Origin: Planctobacterium marinum
Lineage (GTDB): Bacteria; Pseudomonadota; Gammaproteobacteria; Enterobacterales; Alteromonadaceae
Assembly: GCF_036322805.1 (NCBI RefSeq)
Contig: NZ_AP027272.1
Location: forward strand, 1,860,001 to 1,924,000
DNA length: 64,000 nt
Reading direction: 5' to 3'
Both the position numbers and the translations under genes were made by a program. Every line of letters begins with the position of its first letter. The first letter of the stretch is position 1. The notes beneath the pieces are model-generated. The model saw nothing but the letters and a program-made list of their open reading frames with translations. It did no database searches and was not told the DNA's origin. Of the stretch, positions 1 to 8,895 are shown one piece after another.

Positions 1-773
1 GCAATAATAACCACAATTCCCACCATTGATACCAGTGGCATTGTGCGATTGATAATTGCTACTTTATGACGCATCAGACGGTTAACTATCAATCCCGCCA
101 CCACAGGCAAAATAACAATTTTAAGCATACTAAAAAACATGGCGAGTGCGTCAATCTCCACTAATTCATCGGCCAATAGTCGCATTAAAAGTGGTGTTAT
201 AAATGGTGCTATCAGAGTGGCTATGGCAGTTAGGGTCAGTGAGAGGGCAACATTGGCTTTGGCGACAAAAGCCATAACGTTTGAAGCAAGGCCGCTGGGT
301 GAACAACCAACAAGAATAATACCCGCTGCGATTTCCGAGGGTAAATTCGACAAATAAGCCAACAAAAAGCCCATCAATGGCATTAGGGTGAATTGACAAA
401 TCAACCCCACAGAAACTGCTTTAGGCATGGCAATTACCCGCGCAAAATCACTGAGGCTGATGGTACACCCCATGCCAAACATAATGACCATAAGTAGCGG
501 GATGATCAGGCTTTTTGTTTCAAAGCTGCCCAATTGCAAAATACTTTCTGGGAACAATAACCCCAAAGCAAACGCCACAAAAACCCATAAAGTAAAAACA
601 CTATCTCGCAGTTTTTCTATTTGATGCAAGGCCAAACTCAGCAAGATAAGGCCCCCCAAAACGGCAGAAAACGCTGAATCTGGTGCGGCCATCTCAAATC
701 CAAAAATAGCGGCCATAATAAAACTGGCAATAGCTGCCAATAGGAAGTTTTTCGATGTTTTCGGAATTTTCAC
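1..773 (-). CDS. BASS-family (bile acid:sodium symporter-like) transporter, C-terminus beyond left edge
   Basis: Integral membrane carrier of the bile acid:sodium symporter superfamily, expected to move an organic anion with sodium; the substrate cannot be told. About 257 codons are visible and the end is cut by the window edge. The frame is highly hydrophobic with some seven or eight membrane segments. The family hallmarks are present: a PLLMVIMFGMG stretch near residue 93 followed by a short helix, and a GCSPSGLASNVMAF crossover motif near residue 156, which corresponds to the sodium-binding crossing helices. The amino end has extra hydrophobic segments compared with short family members. 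The start is uncertain: GTG at 773 is chosen because the in-frame ATGs at 845 and 851 would overlap the divergent cupin gene and have no ribosome site. Confidence 0.85.
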   Translation of the reverse strand, partial: MKIPKTSKNFLLAAIASFIMAAIFGFEMAAPDSAFSAVLGGLILLSLALHQIEKLRDSVFTLWVFVAFALGLLFPESILQLGSFETKSLIIPLLMVIMFGMGCTISLSDFARVIAMPKAVSVGLICQFTLMPLMGFLLAYLSNLPSEIAAGIILVGCSPSGLASNVMAFVAKANVALSLTLTAIATLIAPFITPLLMRLLADELVEIDALAMFFSMLKIVILPVVAGLIVNRLMRHKVAIINRTMPLVSMVGIVVII

Positions 774-843
774 TAAATAGCTTTTGATATTGCTGCATTG
801 AGTCTCTAATCTAGCAGAACCAGATTGTGAGAAAAAGCCCGCC

Positions 844-1338
844 ATGGACATTAAACTGTTTAACAATCAGATGTTTGCAAAACTTGATGAAAGCGCAAAA
901 AGCAGCGTTCGCAGGCGCAGCAATTGCAATATTCACGAGGATTATCAGGCTTCAGTGCAGCGCCTGTTTATCACCTTATATCCGGACTCCTATGTACGAC
1001 CTCACAAACATGTTCAGTATGATAAATGGGAGTTTTTTCTGATGATCTCAGGGGAAATCGCATTTCTATTGTTTGATGATTCAGGCGTTTGCACCCATCG
1101 TTATCACCTCAGTGCGACAGGGGAGAACAAAGGCTTGGAGATCCCCTCTGGTGTATGGCATGCGGCCGTTCCACTGGAACAGCCTGCAACGTTTTTTGAA
1201 GTTAAGCAAGGACCTTACATAGCCATGGACGACAAAGGCTTCGCGTCATGGGCACCGCAAGAGGGGGATACCTCAGTACCTGATTTTCTGGCCAGATTAA
1301 AACACATTCAACCCGGTGAATCAGTGGGTGGGCTTTAA
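844..1338 (+). CDS. WbuC-family cupin-fold metalloprotein
   Basis: Small single-domain cupin of 164 aa, the usual size for the WbuC family, which is often found near polysaccharide or sugar genes and whose reaction is not established. Likely metal ligands are His54 and His56 in the RPHKH motif, Glu63 in the KWEFF segment and His106 in GVWHA, giving the cupin two-motif layout. A GENKGLEIPSGVWH stretch leads into the second motif. It reads away from the membrane transporter to its left, with the two 5' ends very close, so they may share a control region. It runs convergently into the ctlX-like gene with only 2 bp between the stop codons. Confidence 0.85.
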   Translation: MDIKLFNNQMFAKLDESAKSSVRRRSNCNIHEDYQASVQRLFITLYPDSYVRPHKHVQYDKWEFFLMISGEIAFLLFDDSGVCTHRYHLSATGENKGLEIPSGVWHAAVPLEQPATFFEVKQGPYIAMDDKGFASWAPQEGDTSVPDFLARLKHIQPGESVGGL

Positions 1339-1340
1339 TT

Positions 1341-2264
1341 TTAGCGTCTCGATAGATGCACGCCAGCGAGCATACAGCGCACGGAGCCGCCCGCCAGCTC
1401 TAATATTGAGACGTCTAAGGGCAGTAAACTCACGCTTTGTTCAAGTTGCTGGATCTGATTTTTAGATAGCGCATCAAAAGCGGTTTGGGATATTGCTAGT
1501 AATCGACCTTGATTGCCTTGCAGCTCAAGTGCATTGCCACAAAATTGGTTAACCTGCGTTTCACTCAGAGAGATAACTTGTCGGCCACTGTCTTCAAATC
1601 GCGCTATTATTTCCTGGCGCCTGGCCTCATCAGTCATCATATCGAATCCTGCCATGACAAAATCGGTGCCGATGCACATCAGCACATTGGTGTGATAAAT
1701 CGCTGAACCTGTGCTGTCGGATGCCGCGAATACCATAGGCTCAAAATTAAAATGTGAGCAAAAGCGCTCCAACGCGATAGAGTCTGTTCGATTAGATTTT
1801 GCAGCATATGCCACTCGCTCCAGGTGATCCAGTACCATGGCTCCTGTGCCTTCAAGGAAAATGTTGTCATATTCCAGGCCGGAGTAATCCACAACGTCTT
1901 GTACCCGATATTCAGACTTTAGCATTTCAATAATATCTTGCCGACGTTCTTTGCGTCGATTTGGTGCGAACATTGGATAGATGGCGATATGTCCCCCTGC
2001 ATGGGTGGAAAACCAATTGTTTGGAAACACCGAATCTGGTGTCTCAATACCCTCATCCTCAAACAGGTGTACACGAATTCCGTGCTTTTTTAGTTGCTCA
2101 GCCACTTGCGTAACTTGTTCAAAAGCATGTTGATTTACTTGAACCTGCGGGATATCCGCATGCACTTTCTGAAACTTATTGTCTGCCGCCGTTTGCGGGT
2201 TAGGGGAAAACTTGTGGGGTCTTACCATGATCACCGCTGACGGTGATTGAGGATTCATAGCCAT
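1341..2264 (-). CDS. ctlX: CtlX-type citrulline/arginine-related hydrolase (guanidino-group modifying enzyme)
   Basis: Cytoplasmic member of the arginine deiminase/amidinotransferase superfamily, closest by eye to CtlX, proposed to act in citrulline use. The 307 aa protein shows the family's pentein landmarks: PDSVFPNNWFS near residue 77, an EGTGA acidic motif near 138, a catalytic-type histidine in IYHTNV at about 191, and a C-terminal nucleophile cysteine at about 297 in GGSVRCMLAG. The second ATG (MNPQSP, two codons in) is an equally possible start. It lies 240 bp downstream of the chemotaxis gene on the same strand. No arginine or citrulline transport genes are adjacent, so the substrate is inferred from the family only. 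Confidence 0.85.
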   Translation of the reverse strand: MAMNPQSPSAVIMVRPHKFSPNPQTAADNKFQKVHADIPQVQVNQHAFEQVTQVAEQLKKHGIRVHLFEDEGIETPDSVFPNNWFSTHAGGHIAIYPMFAPNRRKERRQDIIEMLKSEYRVQDVVDYSGLEYDNIFLEGTGAMVLDHLERVAYAAKSNRTDSIALERFCSHFNFEPMVFAASDSTGSAIYHTNVLMCIGTDFVMAGFDMMTDEARRQEIIARFEDSGRQVISLSETQVNQFCGNALELQGNQGRLLAISQTAFDALSKNQIQQLEQSVSLLPLDVSILELAGGSVRCMLAGVHLSRR

Positions 2265-2504
2265 GGCTTTACTCCGGGTATGCTGATTTTCTGATGTGCC
2301 ATAGCTTACTATTGATATATAAATGAATTAAATATCAAAACTTTACAAATTGTGATAGATAATTTGTTATATTGATAGGTGGCATTGTAAAAATTGTTAG
2401 TGCGCAGATGAGCAGGAAAGGGAAGAGTAGAAAGTAAAATGTCAGTCCATCGGTTATTGTTGTATTACCAGATAGACTGACCTTGATATCTTAGAGAGAA
2501 GGTT

Positions 2505-3398
2505 CTACCTAAAGAAAGACATTAAGCTCTGACTGAGTTTGATGTTCTCACCAGAACCATCAATTGCAGAGCGCGTGTCCTCCAAAACGCTATGCATTTT
2601 ATTTTTAATGGCATCCGAATCGCGCATTTGCGTTTCCATTTCTGAAAGTGTTTCGCGCATTGAGTCTACATTTAGTGAGGCTTTATCACTTAACATGCGC
2701 AGCTGACTTTGTGTATCCGTTGCCGTTCTAGCACAACCTTCAATGACATCATTTACTTCCTGCTGTTTACTGATAATGTTGGAGGAAATATCAATGATCT
2801 TTTTCATTTCGTGCTCAATCAGTTGAGCGCTCTCGCTGGAGGTGTTGGCAAGGCTGCGCACTTCATCAGCAACCACAGCAAACCCTCTCCCGTGTTCACC
2901 GGCTCGAGCAGCCTCAATGGCGGCATTTAGTGCCAGTAAATTGGTTTGATCTGCAATGCCTTTGATTGAAGCAAGAAATTGGTCGATCTTTTTACTGGAT
3001 TCTTCAAGACTGCCCAGCATTTCAGAAAACTGCTTGAGGCTCTCCATGGAAGTCATAATGTTGGTAGTCAGCGAGTCTAGTTGACTGGAGCATTCCTCAC
3101 TGATTTGCGAGTTTTGGCAGGCATTGGCTTCGGTGGACTCCATTCTTCCCTTAATGACGGCTGCGTGCTCTATAAAGTCGCTGACCATCTCACAACTCTT
3201 GTGAATATCATTGAGTCTATGTTTTGAAGCATCATTCACTCGTGTGGCGTTGTCGCTTAACTTTTTGGCCATCTGAGCAGCATCGCTCTGCATTAGCTGG
3301 TCTAATTTTTCAGCCTTTTTAGTTAGCTGTTCGAGTTCTTTTGCATTAATTGCGACCATTCCTTCGGCAAGAGTTTCCTGCTTTAAAAAACCAAACAT
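2505..3398 (-). CDS. Soluble methyl-accepting chemotaxis protein
   Basis: Chemoreceptor signalling protein of 297 aa without membrane segments or a periplasmic domain, so it probably senses an internal signal or docks in a cytoplasmic array. The long helical region ends in the nearly invariant receptor hairpin: the span from about residue 148 to 184 contains [20 protein letters not shown] followed by [12 protein letters not shown], the CheA/CheW contact tip. The amino-terminal 130 residues are predicted coiled coil with two cysteines (near 69 and 94) and no recognised sensor fold. No chemotaxis kinase or motor genes are nearby. The ligand is unknown. Confidence 0.9.
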   Translation of the reverse strand: MFGFLKQETLAEGMVAINAKELEQLTKKAEKLDQLMQSDAAQMAKKLSDNATRVNDASKHRLNDIHKSCEMVSDFIEHAAVIKGRMESTEANACQNSQISEECSSQLDSLTTNIMTSMESLKQFSEMLGSLEESSKKIDQFLASIKGIADQTNLLALNAAIEAARAGEHGRGFAVVADEVRSLANTSSESAQLIEHEMKKIIDISSNIISKQQEVNDVIEGCARTATDTQSQLRMLSDKASLNVDSMRETLSEMETQMRDSDAIKNKMHSVLEDTRSAIDGSGENIKLSQSLMSFFR

Positions 3399-3545
3399 AA
3401 GGTGTCCTTAAAAACGGCTGTAATGTGTCATTACAGTGAGGCGTTATTTTAAAAATTGTTGTACCCGAGATACAGATTAATATCAGGCACTTAATCTAGA
3501 TTAGTTCAAGATGCAGAGATTTGTCACTAAAAATAAAGCACATGG

Positions 3546-3956
3546 TTATTTACTGAATGCGTTTTTGATGTCGCTGGTGTGTGCGATGATGGATTTCCCC
3601 GTCAATTGCGACTCCTTGTATAGGGCAAACACGGCCAAAAACAGGAACAAAAAGAAAACGACATCCGCAATGACGATAAGCAATGTTACTTCCGGTACTG
3701 TGCCGTTAAACACAAGCTTTCCCAACGCACCGGGAATTAAAATTAACATGGATATATTGAGCATCCTCAAGCCACGACACAAAAACCGAGCCCGGTTACT
3801 AAACAATTTGTAGCTCTCCAGATTCTCCATATCCACTCCGGGTGTCTTGGCCAACTCAGTCAGCGCCATACGAACATTACCCAGGCGCATAGTGGTAGAT
3901 AGAATCAATAGCGCGATCCCGGGTGTCATAATTGAAGTAAAGTATTCGAATTCCAT
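3546..3956 (-). CDS. DUF2721-like small membrane protein
   Basis: A 136 aa protein with two or three membrane segments: one near the start containing MTPGIALLILSTTMRL, and a pair near residues 80-120. The opening segment and the following conserved Arg resemble DUF2721 proteins, of unknown function; this is a by-eye match. The ATG at 3956 is preferred over the upstream one because a GAG-type ribosome site lies about 7 nt before it and the protein then begins directly with the hydrophobic region. It stands alone between the chemoreceptor and the acyltransferase. No regulatory signal was recognised. Confidence 0.6.
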   Translation of the reverse strand: MEFEYFTSIMTPGIALLILSTTMRLGNVRMALTELAKTPGVDMENLESYKLFSNRARFLCRGLRMLNISMLILIPGALGKLVFNGTVPEVTLLIVIADVVFFLFLFLAVFALYKESQLTGKSIIAHTSDIKNAFSK

Positions 3957-4034
3957 CGTGTTTCTCACAAGGCGGCAAAAAAGCAGTTCATACAATGCAT
4001 GTATAGCATAGAACGGCGGATTCAGCTTTTTGTC

Positions 4035-5093
4035 TCAACTGCCAATTAAGATACGCGAGTACTTGCCTGTAAAGCGCTTAACTAAGGAAGCCACTGCAAC
4101 GCTCACCAATACCGCCAGCAACAAATTTAGCAAACCAATCGAAAAGATTACCCAGGCTCTGCGATATTCGGTGAGAACGGCTGATAAAGAAAGTATGTAT
4201 GGCCACATCACCAATACATGCAAAAAGTAAATGGAAAAGGAGTAAGTACCCAGCGTCATTAACCATGAAGGCAATATCGGTTCCTTGTTTGCCAGATAAT
4301 GCATTAGCAGCAGACAAAACCCTGTTTTTTGCAGGTAAATCGCTGTTTGGATGAGGGAATAAAAGCCCTGTGCCTGATACTGCCAATGAAATAGCAAATA
4401 GATTAGCAGGCTGCAAAACAGGGTAATGATAGTGATGGGTGCCAGATAGCGTGCCACCCAGCGTTGTACAGCTGCATAGTACTCTCCCATTAGCATCCCC
4501 AACTGATAGGCTCCCAAAAAGTATACCAAGGATTGGATTTTGAGAAAATCCGGGAAGGGACTACGAGAAACCACTAAAGGCATTAACGCAATAATTACAG
4601 ACACCCAAAGATATTTTCTCTGAATTCGCCACAACAATGGCGTTGCAACAAATAGCACCAACAAAACCGGGATATACCAAAAATGAATCATGGCCTGCCC
4701 GTAATAAAGGTTCGACAGGAAGTTCAGGTTAAATTGCGCCAGTAGTGGCCAGTCTTCGGGTTTATTTACCGGAAAAAACTGCCAGTTGAGAAGGGTGATC
4801 AGTAAGGTCAATACAATATAAGGCATTAAGACATTCAGCAATTTACCTTTAAAAAAAGCAGGCCAGGTTTTGGTTACCAGCACCTTGCTGAACAATACCC
4901 CAGAAATAATAGCAAAATACAGCGTTGAGCCATGAAATAGGGTTTCCATGATGTGAAATAGCGCGGTTAATTCTGCAGAGTCCAGTGTACCAGTCCAGAA
5001 GATGGGAAAAGACCAGGCATGCGCCGCCACTATGGCGATAATAGCTAGCCCTCGAAAGGCGTGAATATGGGGGATATAGTATGCGTTGTTCAC
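4035..5093 (-). CDS. Acyltransferase 3 family membrane protein
   Basis: Polytopic inner-membrane O-acyltransferase of 352 aa with about ten hydrophobic segments. Family hallmarks are an amino-terminal HAFRGLAIIAIVAAHAW segment containing the conserved His-x-Phe-Arg-Gly and a second His that forms part of the catalytic site. Such enzymes move acetyl or other acyl groups onto sugars, lipids or glycans from the cytoplasmic side. The arrangement is like the fucose 4-O-acetylase subgroup. No glycan biosynthesis genes are adjacent, so the acceptor is unknown. It is separated by 78 bp from the DUF2721-like gene downstream on the same strand. Confidence 0.85.
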   Translation of the reverse strand: MNNAYYIPHIHAFRGLAIIAIVAAHAWSFPIFWTGTLDSAELTALFHIMETLFHGSTLYFAIISGVLFSKVLVTKTWPAFFKGKLLNVLMPYIVLTLLITLLNWQFFPVNKPEDWPLLAQFNLNFLSNLYYGQAMIHFWYIPVLLVLFVATPLLWRIQRKYLWVSVIIALMPLVVSRSPFPDFLKIQSLVYFLGAYQLGMLMGEYYAAVQRWVARYLAPITIITLFCSLLIYLLFHWQYQAQGFYSLIQTAIYLQKTGFCLLLMHYLANKEPILPSWLMTLGTYSFSIYFLHVLVMWPYILSLSAVLTEYRRAWVIFSIGLLNLLLAVLVSVAVASLVKRFTGKYSRILIGS

Positions 5094-5233
5094 AGTTGTG
5101 CACTAACTAAAAGCAGATAGGCTAGTTATATCGGCTTTTGCAATATGATGCACCAGACTGCATACGTATGTTATGCAATAAAATGCAGTTCTGAATGTAT
5201 CAGGTATCGAATTTTATTACACTAGCAATACTT

Positions 5234-6181
5234 TTAATTGCTCAAGAGACGCCAGATTCCACCAAAATCTTCATCTTCCGAGCCGTAACTCAGCCTGGCG
5301 TTAGGGAACGATTCTGGTGCTTGAGCCAAAGCTTCAATTTTCAATCCGGCCACATTCCAGTGTTGTTGCTTTGTAGCGGAGACAATGAGTCTGCCTTGTT
5401 CAAAGGTGAGTTTTCCCACCGCATAAATAACGGAATTAAAAGGGCCCATATCACTGTCATCTTGGGTGGCAGAGGCCCAGATGATGTTATTCTCCAGATA
5501 TAGGTCTGAAATGCTGCGTCCGGGCATACTATCACTTAAGAGCGTTCTGCCTTTGGCAACGTATTTGAACTCTGATTCGGGTAACCAGCTGAGCTGGTTC
5601 GTGGCCAGATTGAGCACACCTTGCAACAAATATCCATCAGGGATGGCTGCAGTGCCACCGCGTTCACCCATTAAAATGTGCAGTCGGTTGGCGTTTTTCA
5701 CGCACAGCATGCCTTCGTAATTGCTACCTTGGGTGGTTTCATCACTATTTATTAAAATAGGCAGTTGAAAAACGTTTTTGACGGAGGCTTGGTTTTCGAC
5801 GATTTCCAGCCAAAATATTCGGCCAAATTTACCTTTCCAGGTCCCTGACTCAGATACCAGGTACTGGTTTTCGGAATCAGGTATTTTACATGCGGATTCA
5901 AGATCGCTGGCAGCACCATGTGGATGGCCCCAATCTTTGACATCGACAGGAGAGAACTTCGGAGCTTGTCCATTTTTAATTTGTAATGTTCCCAACCTTA
6001 CGCCCGGCTTGTGATTTTTGGTATCAACAACAACAAGGTATTGGTTGTTTCCCATATAGGCCATGCCGCTGAAACCAAAGTTGTCAGACGATACTGCTTT
6101 GAAACTGAAGATTAACATCAACAGTGAGGGGAGCAATTTGGGAAATACAAAAGGATATTGGGCTTGGTAAGAAATCGTCAT
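5234..6181 (-). CDS. Exported beta-propeller-like protein, possibly esterase-like/phytase-like
   Basis: A 315 aa exported protein. A hydrophobic segment at residues 13-32 (LLPSLLMLIFSFKAVSS) looks like a signal peptide. The rest is rich in short beta-strand repeats with Ser/Glu/Gly motifs such as DLESACKI, YLVSESG and NYEGMLCV, reminiscent of the esterase-like-activity-of-phytase and DUF3616 propellers. The exact family is not certain and no enzyme activity can be assigned. It lies between the acyltransferase and the tRNA-Val pair with about 140 bp to each, and appears monocistronic. Confidence 0.5.
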   Translation of the reverse strand: MTISYQAQYPFVFPKLLPSLLMLIFSFKAVSSDNFGFSGMAYMGNNQYLVVVDTKNHKPGVRLGTLQIKNGQAPKFSPVDVKDWGHPHGAASDLESACKIPDSENQYLVSESGTWKGKFGRIFWLEIVENQASVKNVFQLPILINSDETTQGSNYEGMLCVKNANRLHILMGERGGTAAIPDGYLLQGVLNLATNQLSWLPESEFKYVAKGRTLLSDSMPGRSISDLYLENNIIWASATQDDSDMGPFNSVIYAVGKLTFEQGRLIVSATKQQHWNVAGLKIEALAQAPESFPNARLSYGSEDEDFGGIWRLLSN

Positions 6182-6326
6182 TGCGCATAAATCATATAGT
6201 TATCTTGCATAACTATAGACCAAGATGAAAAGATACGGCTATTTATGCGTACAATTACACAATGTTTAATAATGATAATGCTAGTGTTTTACGTGGATTG
6301 GAATGGATGTAGATAAATCGACTATG

Positions 6327-6402
6327 TGGTGGGCGCTACTGGACTTGAACCAGTGACCCTCGCCTTGTAAGGGCGATGCTCTCCCAACTGAGCTAAGCGC
6401 CC
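6327..6402 (-). tRNA. tRNA-Val (anticodon UAC), second of a tandem pair
   Basis: A 76 nt tRNA read on the reverse strand. The seven-base acceptor stem GGGCGCT pairs with AGCGCCC, CCA is encoded, the D-arm is AGCTCAGTTGGGAGAGC, and the T-arm carries GGTTCAAGTCC. The anticodon stem-loop TCGCC-CTTACAA-GGCGA places TAC at the anticodon, reading valine codons. It appears identical to the upstream copy and lies 64 bp behind it, so both are probably cut from one transcript. Confidence 0.97.
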
Positions 6403-6466
6403 ACATAGTCTTGTGGTATTTTGAAGTTTAAAAGCGTGTTCCAAAAAGCGAATCTATTTCGAAATT

Positions 6467-6542
6467 TGGTGGGCGCTACTGGACTTGAACCAGTGACCCT
6501 CGCCTTGTAAGGGCGATGCTCTCCCAACTGAGCTAAGCGCCC
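6467..6542 (-). tRNA. tRNA-Val (anticodon UAC), first of a tandem pair
   Basis: A 76 nt tRNA on the reverse strand with the same sequence as the copy downstream: encoded CCA, acceptor stem GGGCGCT, and anticodon TAC in the loop CTTACAA. It is the promoter-proximal copy. A CTTACC/GGTAAG hairpin lies in the leader between its promoter and the mature 5' end and is probably removed during maturation. Confidence 0.97.
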
Positions 6543-6585
6543 GCTTTCAAACTTTGCTTACCGTCTCCCCGGTAAGTGGAGCGCC

Positions 6586-6613
6586 ATTATAGGGATGCGC
6601 CAAAAACTGTCAA
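6586..6613 (-). promoter_or_regulatory. Consensus sigma70 promoter of the tRNA-Val operon
   Basis: Read on the reverse strand, a perfect TTGACA (6613-6608) is followed by a 16 bp spacer and a perfect TATAAT (6591-6586). The next bases, GGCGCTCC, form a GC-rich discriminator, the usual mark of stringently controlled stable-RNA promoters. The mature tRNA begins about 44 bp downstream. Confidence 0.9.
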
Positions 6614-6718
6614 CACTATTTCATAAAAAAGTTGTTCAATTGCTTAATTTATCAGCGCAAGGCTGTTTGCTCGCTTAAGCATTATACAAATGGAGTAAAA
6701 CTTGCTCAAAATCGCTGT

Positions 6719-7036
6719 TTAGATCAATAACCACTTACAAAGGACAAATACAAACATGCCCGACATAATGGTCAATAACATGCTGCTTTGTATTCTCGCC
6801 AAGACAAATGCCGTTAGCGTTGCCCATAAATAGGGGTTTTCGCCGGAGAGGTGCAATTCACCTTGTTGAAAAAAAGCGCTTTGCACGATAATAACGGTTA
6901 GCACCGCCACCGGGACAAATTGCAAACATTCTTGTAAAACAACAGGTAATCGAATTCGCTCTGACAAGGCCAGTGGCAAGTAGCGTGGTATAAATGTAAC
7001 AATTGCCATCGCGGCAATTAGCAGAATATCAGTCAT
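6719..7036 (-). CDS. azlD: AzlD-family branched-chain amino acid exporter subunit
   Basis: Small inner-membrane partner of AzlC, 105 aa with about four hydrophobic segments, a normal size for AzlD. Together the pair exports branched-chain amino acids or similar compounds (E. coli YgaZH is the equivalent). The motif TFIPRYLPLAL in the first segment is typical. Its start overlaps the end of azlC by 8 bp, which implies translational coupling. The 176 bp after it, toward the tRNA genes, hold the tRNA promoter and no clear terminator. Confidence 0.88.
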   Translation of the reverse strand: MTDILLIAAMAIVTFIPRYLPLALSERIRLPVVLQECLQFVPVAVLTVIIVQSAFFQQGELHLSGENPYLWATLTAFVLARIQSSMLLTIMSGMFVFVLCKWLLI

Positions 7037-7793
7037 TGATACTTACCTCATTTAATATTTCATCATCGCCTTTTTGAAAACGACTGCTTATCACACCAAC
7101 CGAAATTGCAAAAAAAGTAGAAAACAACAGTCCTGTTTGATAGGGCCAATCAATGGTGAAAACCGCACTGATCCCGGCGGCAATCATACATAGCCAATGG
7201 CTAGTGGTTTTTAGTGATGCCACCACGATACCGGTGAATGCCACAACCATGGCCACATCAAGGCCATAATGTTGTAGTTGCGGAAATTGGGCTCCTACGG
7301 CAAAACCCACTGCACTCCACACTATCCAGTTTAAGTACATCAGCAGTGCCGAGCCGGCGTAGAACCATCCGATGTGGGTGGTGTTTTTGGTGGTTTGGTT
7401 GACTACCACGGCAAACGTTTCATCAGTAAGAGAAAACCCCAGCGTCATTTTTTGCCAAAAATTGCAGGATTTAAAATAAGGCATCAGCGTCATGGCATAG
7501 AGCGTGTGACGCAGATTTACCAAGAAAACGGTGAAGATGATGATGGGATGCTGCGCCCCGATAGCCATTAAGTTAAGGGCGATGAATTGTGAGGCTCCGG
7601 CGAATACAAACATGGATATGGCAATGACTGTCCAAAAACTCATGTTCAAGGCTTCGCCCAGCGCCCCGTATACGATTGCAAAGGGCAGGGCGGCTAACAC
7701 CAGTGGCAGGCTCACCATGGCGCCTTGTCCAAATGTTTGCAGCTTAGTACTGGCTGCCGGCTGCTGAGCGTTTAAAGGATCGTTGTATTCCAT
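7029..7793 (-). CDS. azlC: AzlC-family branched-chain amino acid exporter subunit
   Basis: Large subunit of the AzlCD exporter, 254 aa with about seven or eight membrane helices. Recognisable stretches include LPFAIVYGALGEAL near residue 37 and FAGASQFIALNLM near residue 63, which match the AzlC signature, and NLRHTLYAMTLMPY in the next loop. The first 25 residues are a polar cytoplasmic tail. The gene forms a two-gene unit with azlD. The AraC regulator begins transcribing toward it on the same strand 93 bp upstream and is the obvious candidate regulator. Confidence 0.9.
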   Translation of the reverse strand: MEYNDPLNAQQPAASTKLQTFGQGAMVSLPLVLAALPFAIVYGALGEALNMSFWTVIAISMFVFAGASQFIALNLMAIGAQHPIIIFTVFLVNLRHTLYAMTLMPYFKSCNFWQKMTLGFSLTDETFAVVVNQTTKNTTHIGWFYAGSALLMYLNWIVWSAVGFAVGAQFPQLQHYGLDVAMVVAFTGIVVASLKTTSHWLCMIAAGISAVFTIDWPYQTGLLFSTFFAISVGVISSRFQKGDDEILNEVSIND

Positions 7794-7886
7794 GTTGCTG
7801 TTCCAATTTCCTTGTGCGAATTCTGAGTTTGTGTGAGTTATCTTACGTGGATGAGGGGTTTCCTACTTGTACGCAATTGACCTTGA

Positions 7887-8831
7887 TTAACTCAAATGTG
7901 AAATCGATGTGTTATCGCGCCAGGCCTTTTGAAACCTGCCCGGTGTTGTTCCCCACATGCGCAAAAAGTGTCGGTTAAAGTGGCTTTGATCATTAAATCC
8001 CACCGCGATACCCGATTCAGTGGCACTCAATCCCGACTTTAACAGCTCCGTAGCTTTTAACAGGCGCTGCTGGTTTTGCCAGGCGTGAGGTGGCAATCCC
8101 ATGGTTTTCTGGAAAGAGCGGATTAAATAATAGGGATTGAGTCCAGTTATGGCTGACAAGGTTTCAGTGGAAATAGATTCTGCCAGGTTCGCCATAATGT
8201 ACTCGCAAACTTGCCGCGCTGACTTTTTGTCGGAATAAGCATGAATTGGATTGATCACACCTGATGCATGTTTTGCAATCAACTCGCTGATGACATGAAA
8301 GTAACTGGTTTGCACTTCGAGGCAATTATCGCTGGCGGTAGCTAAATTGAAAAATTGTCTGAATTGCTGCGCCAGCAATCGGTCAGAAACCACAGGCTCT
8401 TTAAACAAGGGCAGGGCACCTTTATTGCTAAAATTACCCAGCACATTGCTTAACATACTATCTACCGGGTAAATCGCTTTGTATTGCCAGCCACAGTCAG
8501 TGGCCGTTTGACCATCGTGGATCTGGTCGGCATTAACCAAAATAATGCAGTTTTCACTGGCGATGTGGTTTCCGCCGCTGCGATAAAAGCGCTGCGCGCC
8601 TTGCTCAATCACACCAATGCAATAGCCTTCATGCGCATGGCGAGAAAAGCACTGTTTTTTAAAGCGGGCACTTAATAGCGGCAGATTATCGAGTTCTTTG
8701 ACGAATCGATAGTTGGCTTGCTCTTTAGAGGATGTTTGAGCCACAGTGTTTCTCGCGTTGATAAAGGTTAGACAAGCATGCAACAAATCCTGATTCACCA
8801 ATAGTACAAAATTGACTATTGCAGATGCCAT
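7887..8831 (-). CDS. AraC-family transcriptional regulator
   Basis: DNA-binding regulator with an amino-terminal cupin-type effector domain (RHAHEGYCIGVIEQG, metal or ligand cupin strand) and a C-terminal pair of helix-turn-helix motifs in the last 100 residues, including LNPYYLIRSFQKTMG and the signature GFNDQSHFNRHFLRMWG. As drawn it has 314 aa. The first 29 residues look atypical, and a GTG at 8744 (starting VAQTSSK) may be the true start. It precedes azlCD on the same strand and faces away from gltX. Regulation of azlCD is inferred from position, as AraC-type regulators frequently accompany AzlCD. Confidence 0.85.
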   Translation of the reverse strand: MASAIVNFVLLVNQDLLHACLTFINARNTVAQTSSKEQANYRFVKELDNLPLLSARFKKQCFSRHAHEGYCIGVIEQGAQRFYRSGGNHIASENCIILVNADQIHDGQTATDCGWQYKAIYPVDSMLSNVLGNFSNKGALPLFKEPVVSDRLLAQQFRQFFNLATASDNCLEVQTSYFHVISELIAKHASGVINPIHAYSDKKSARQVCEYIMANLAESISTETLSAITGLNPYYLIRSFQKTMGLPPHAWQNQQRLLKATELLKSGLSATESGIAVGFNDQSHFNRHFLRMWGTTPGRFQKAWRDNTSISHLS

Positions 8832-8895
8832 TCTTTTTATAACAATTCACTGTTAAAATGCGCGCACTTTTTTTAATCATCGAATTAGGACAGAC

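Noticed and set aside
1-773. Broken or pseudogene transporter
   Set aside because: The frame is open throughout from 773 to the window edge; it is only cut by the edge.
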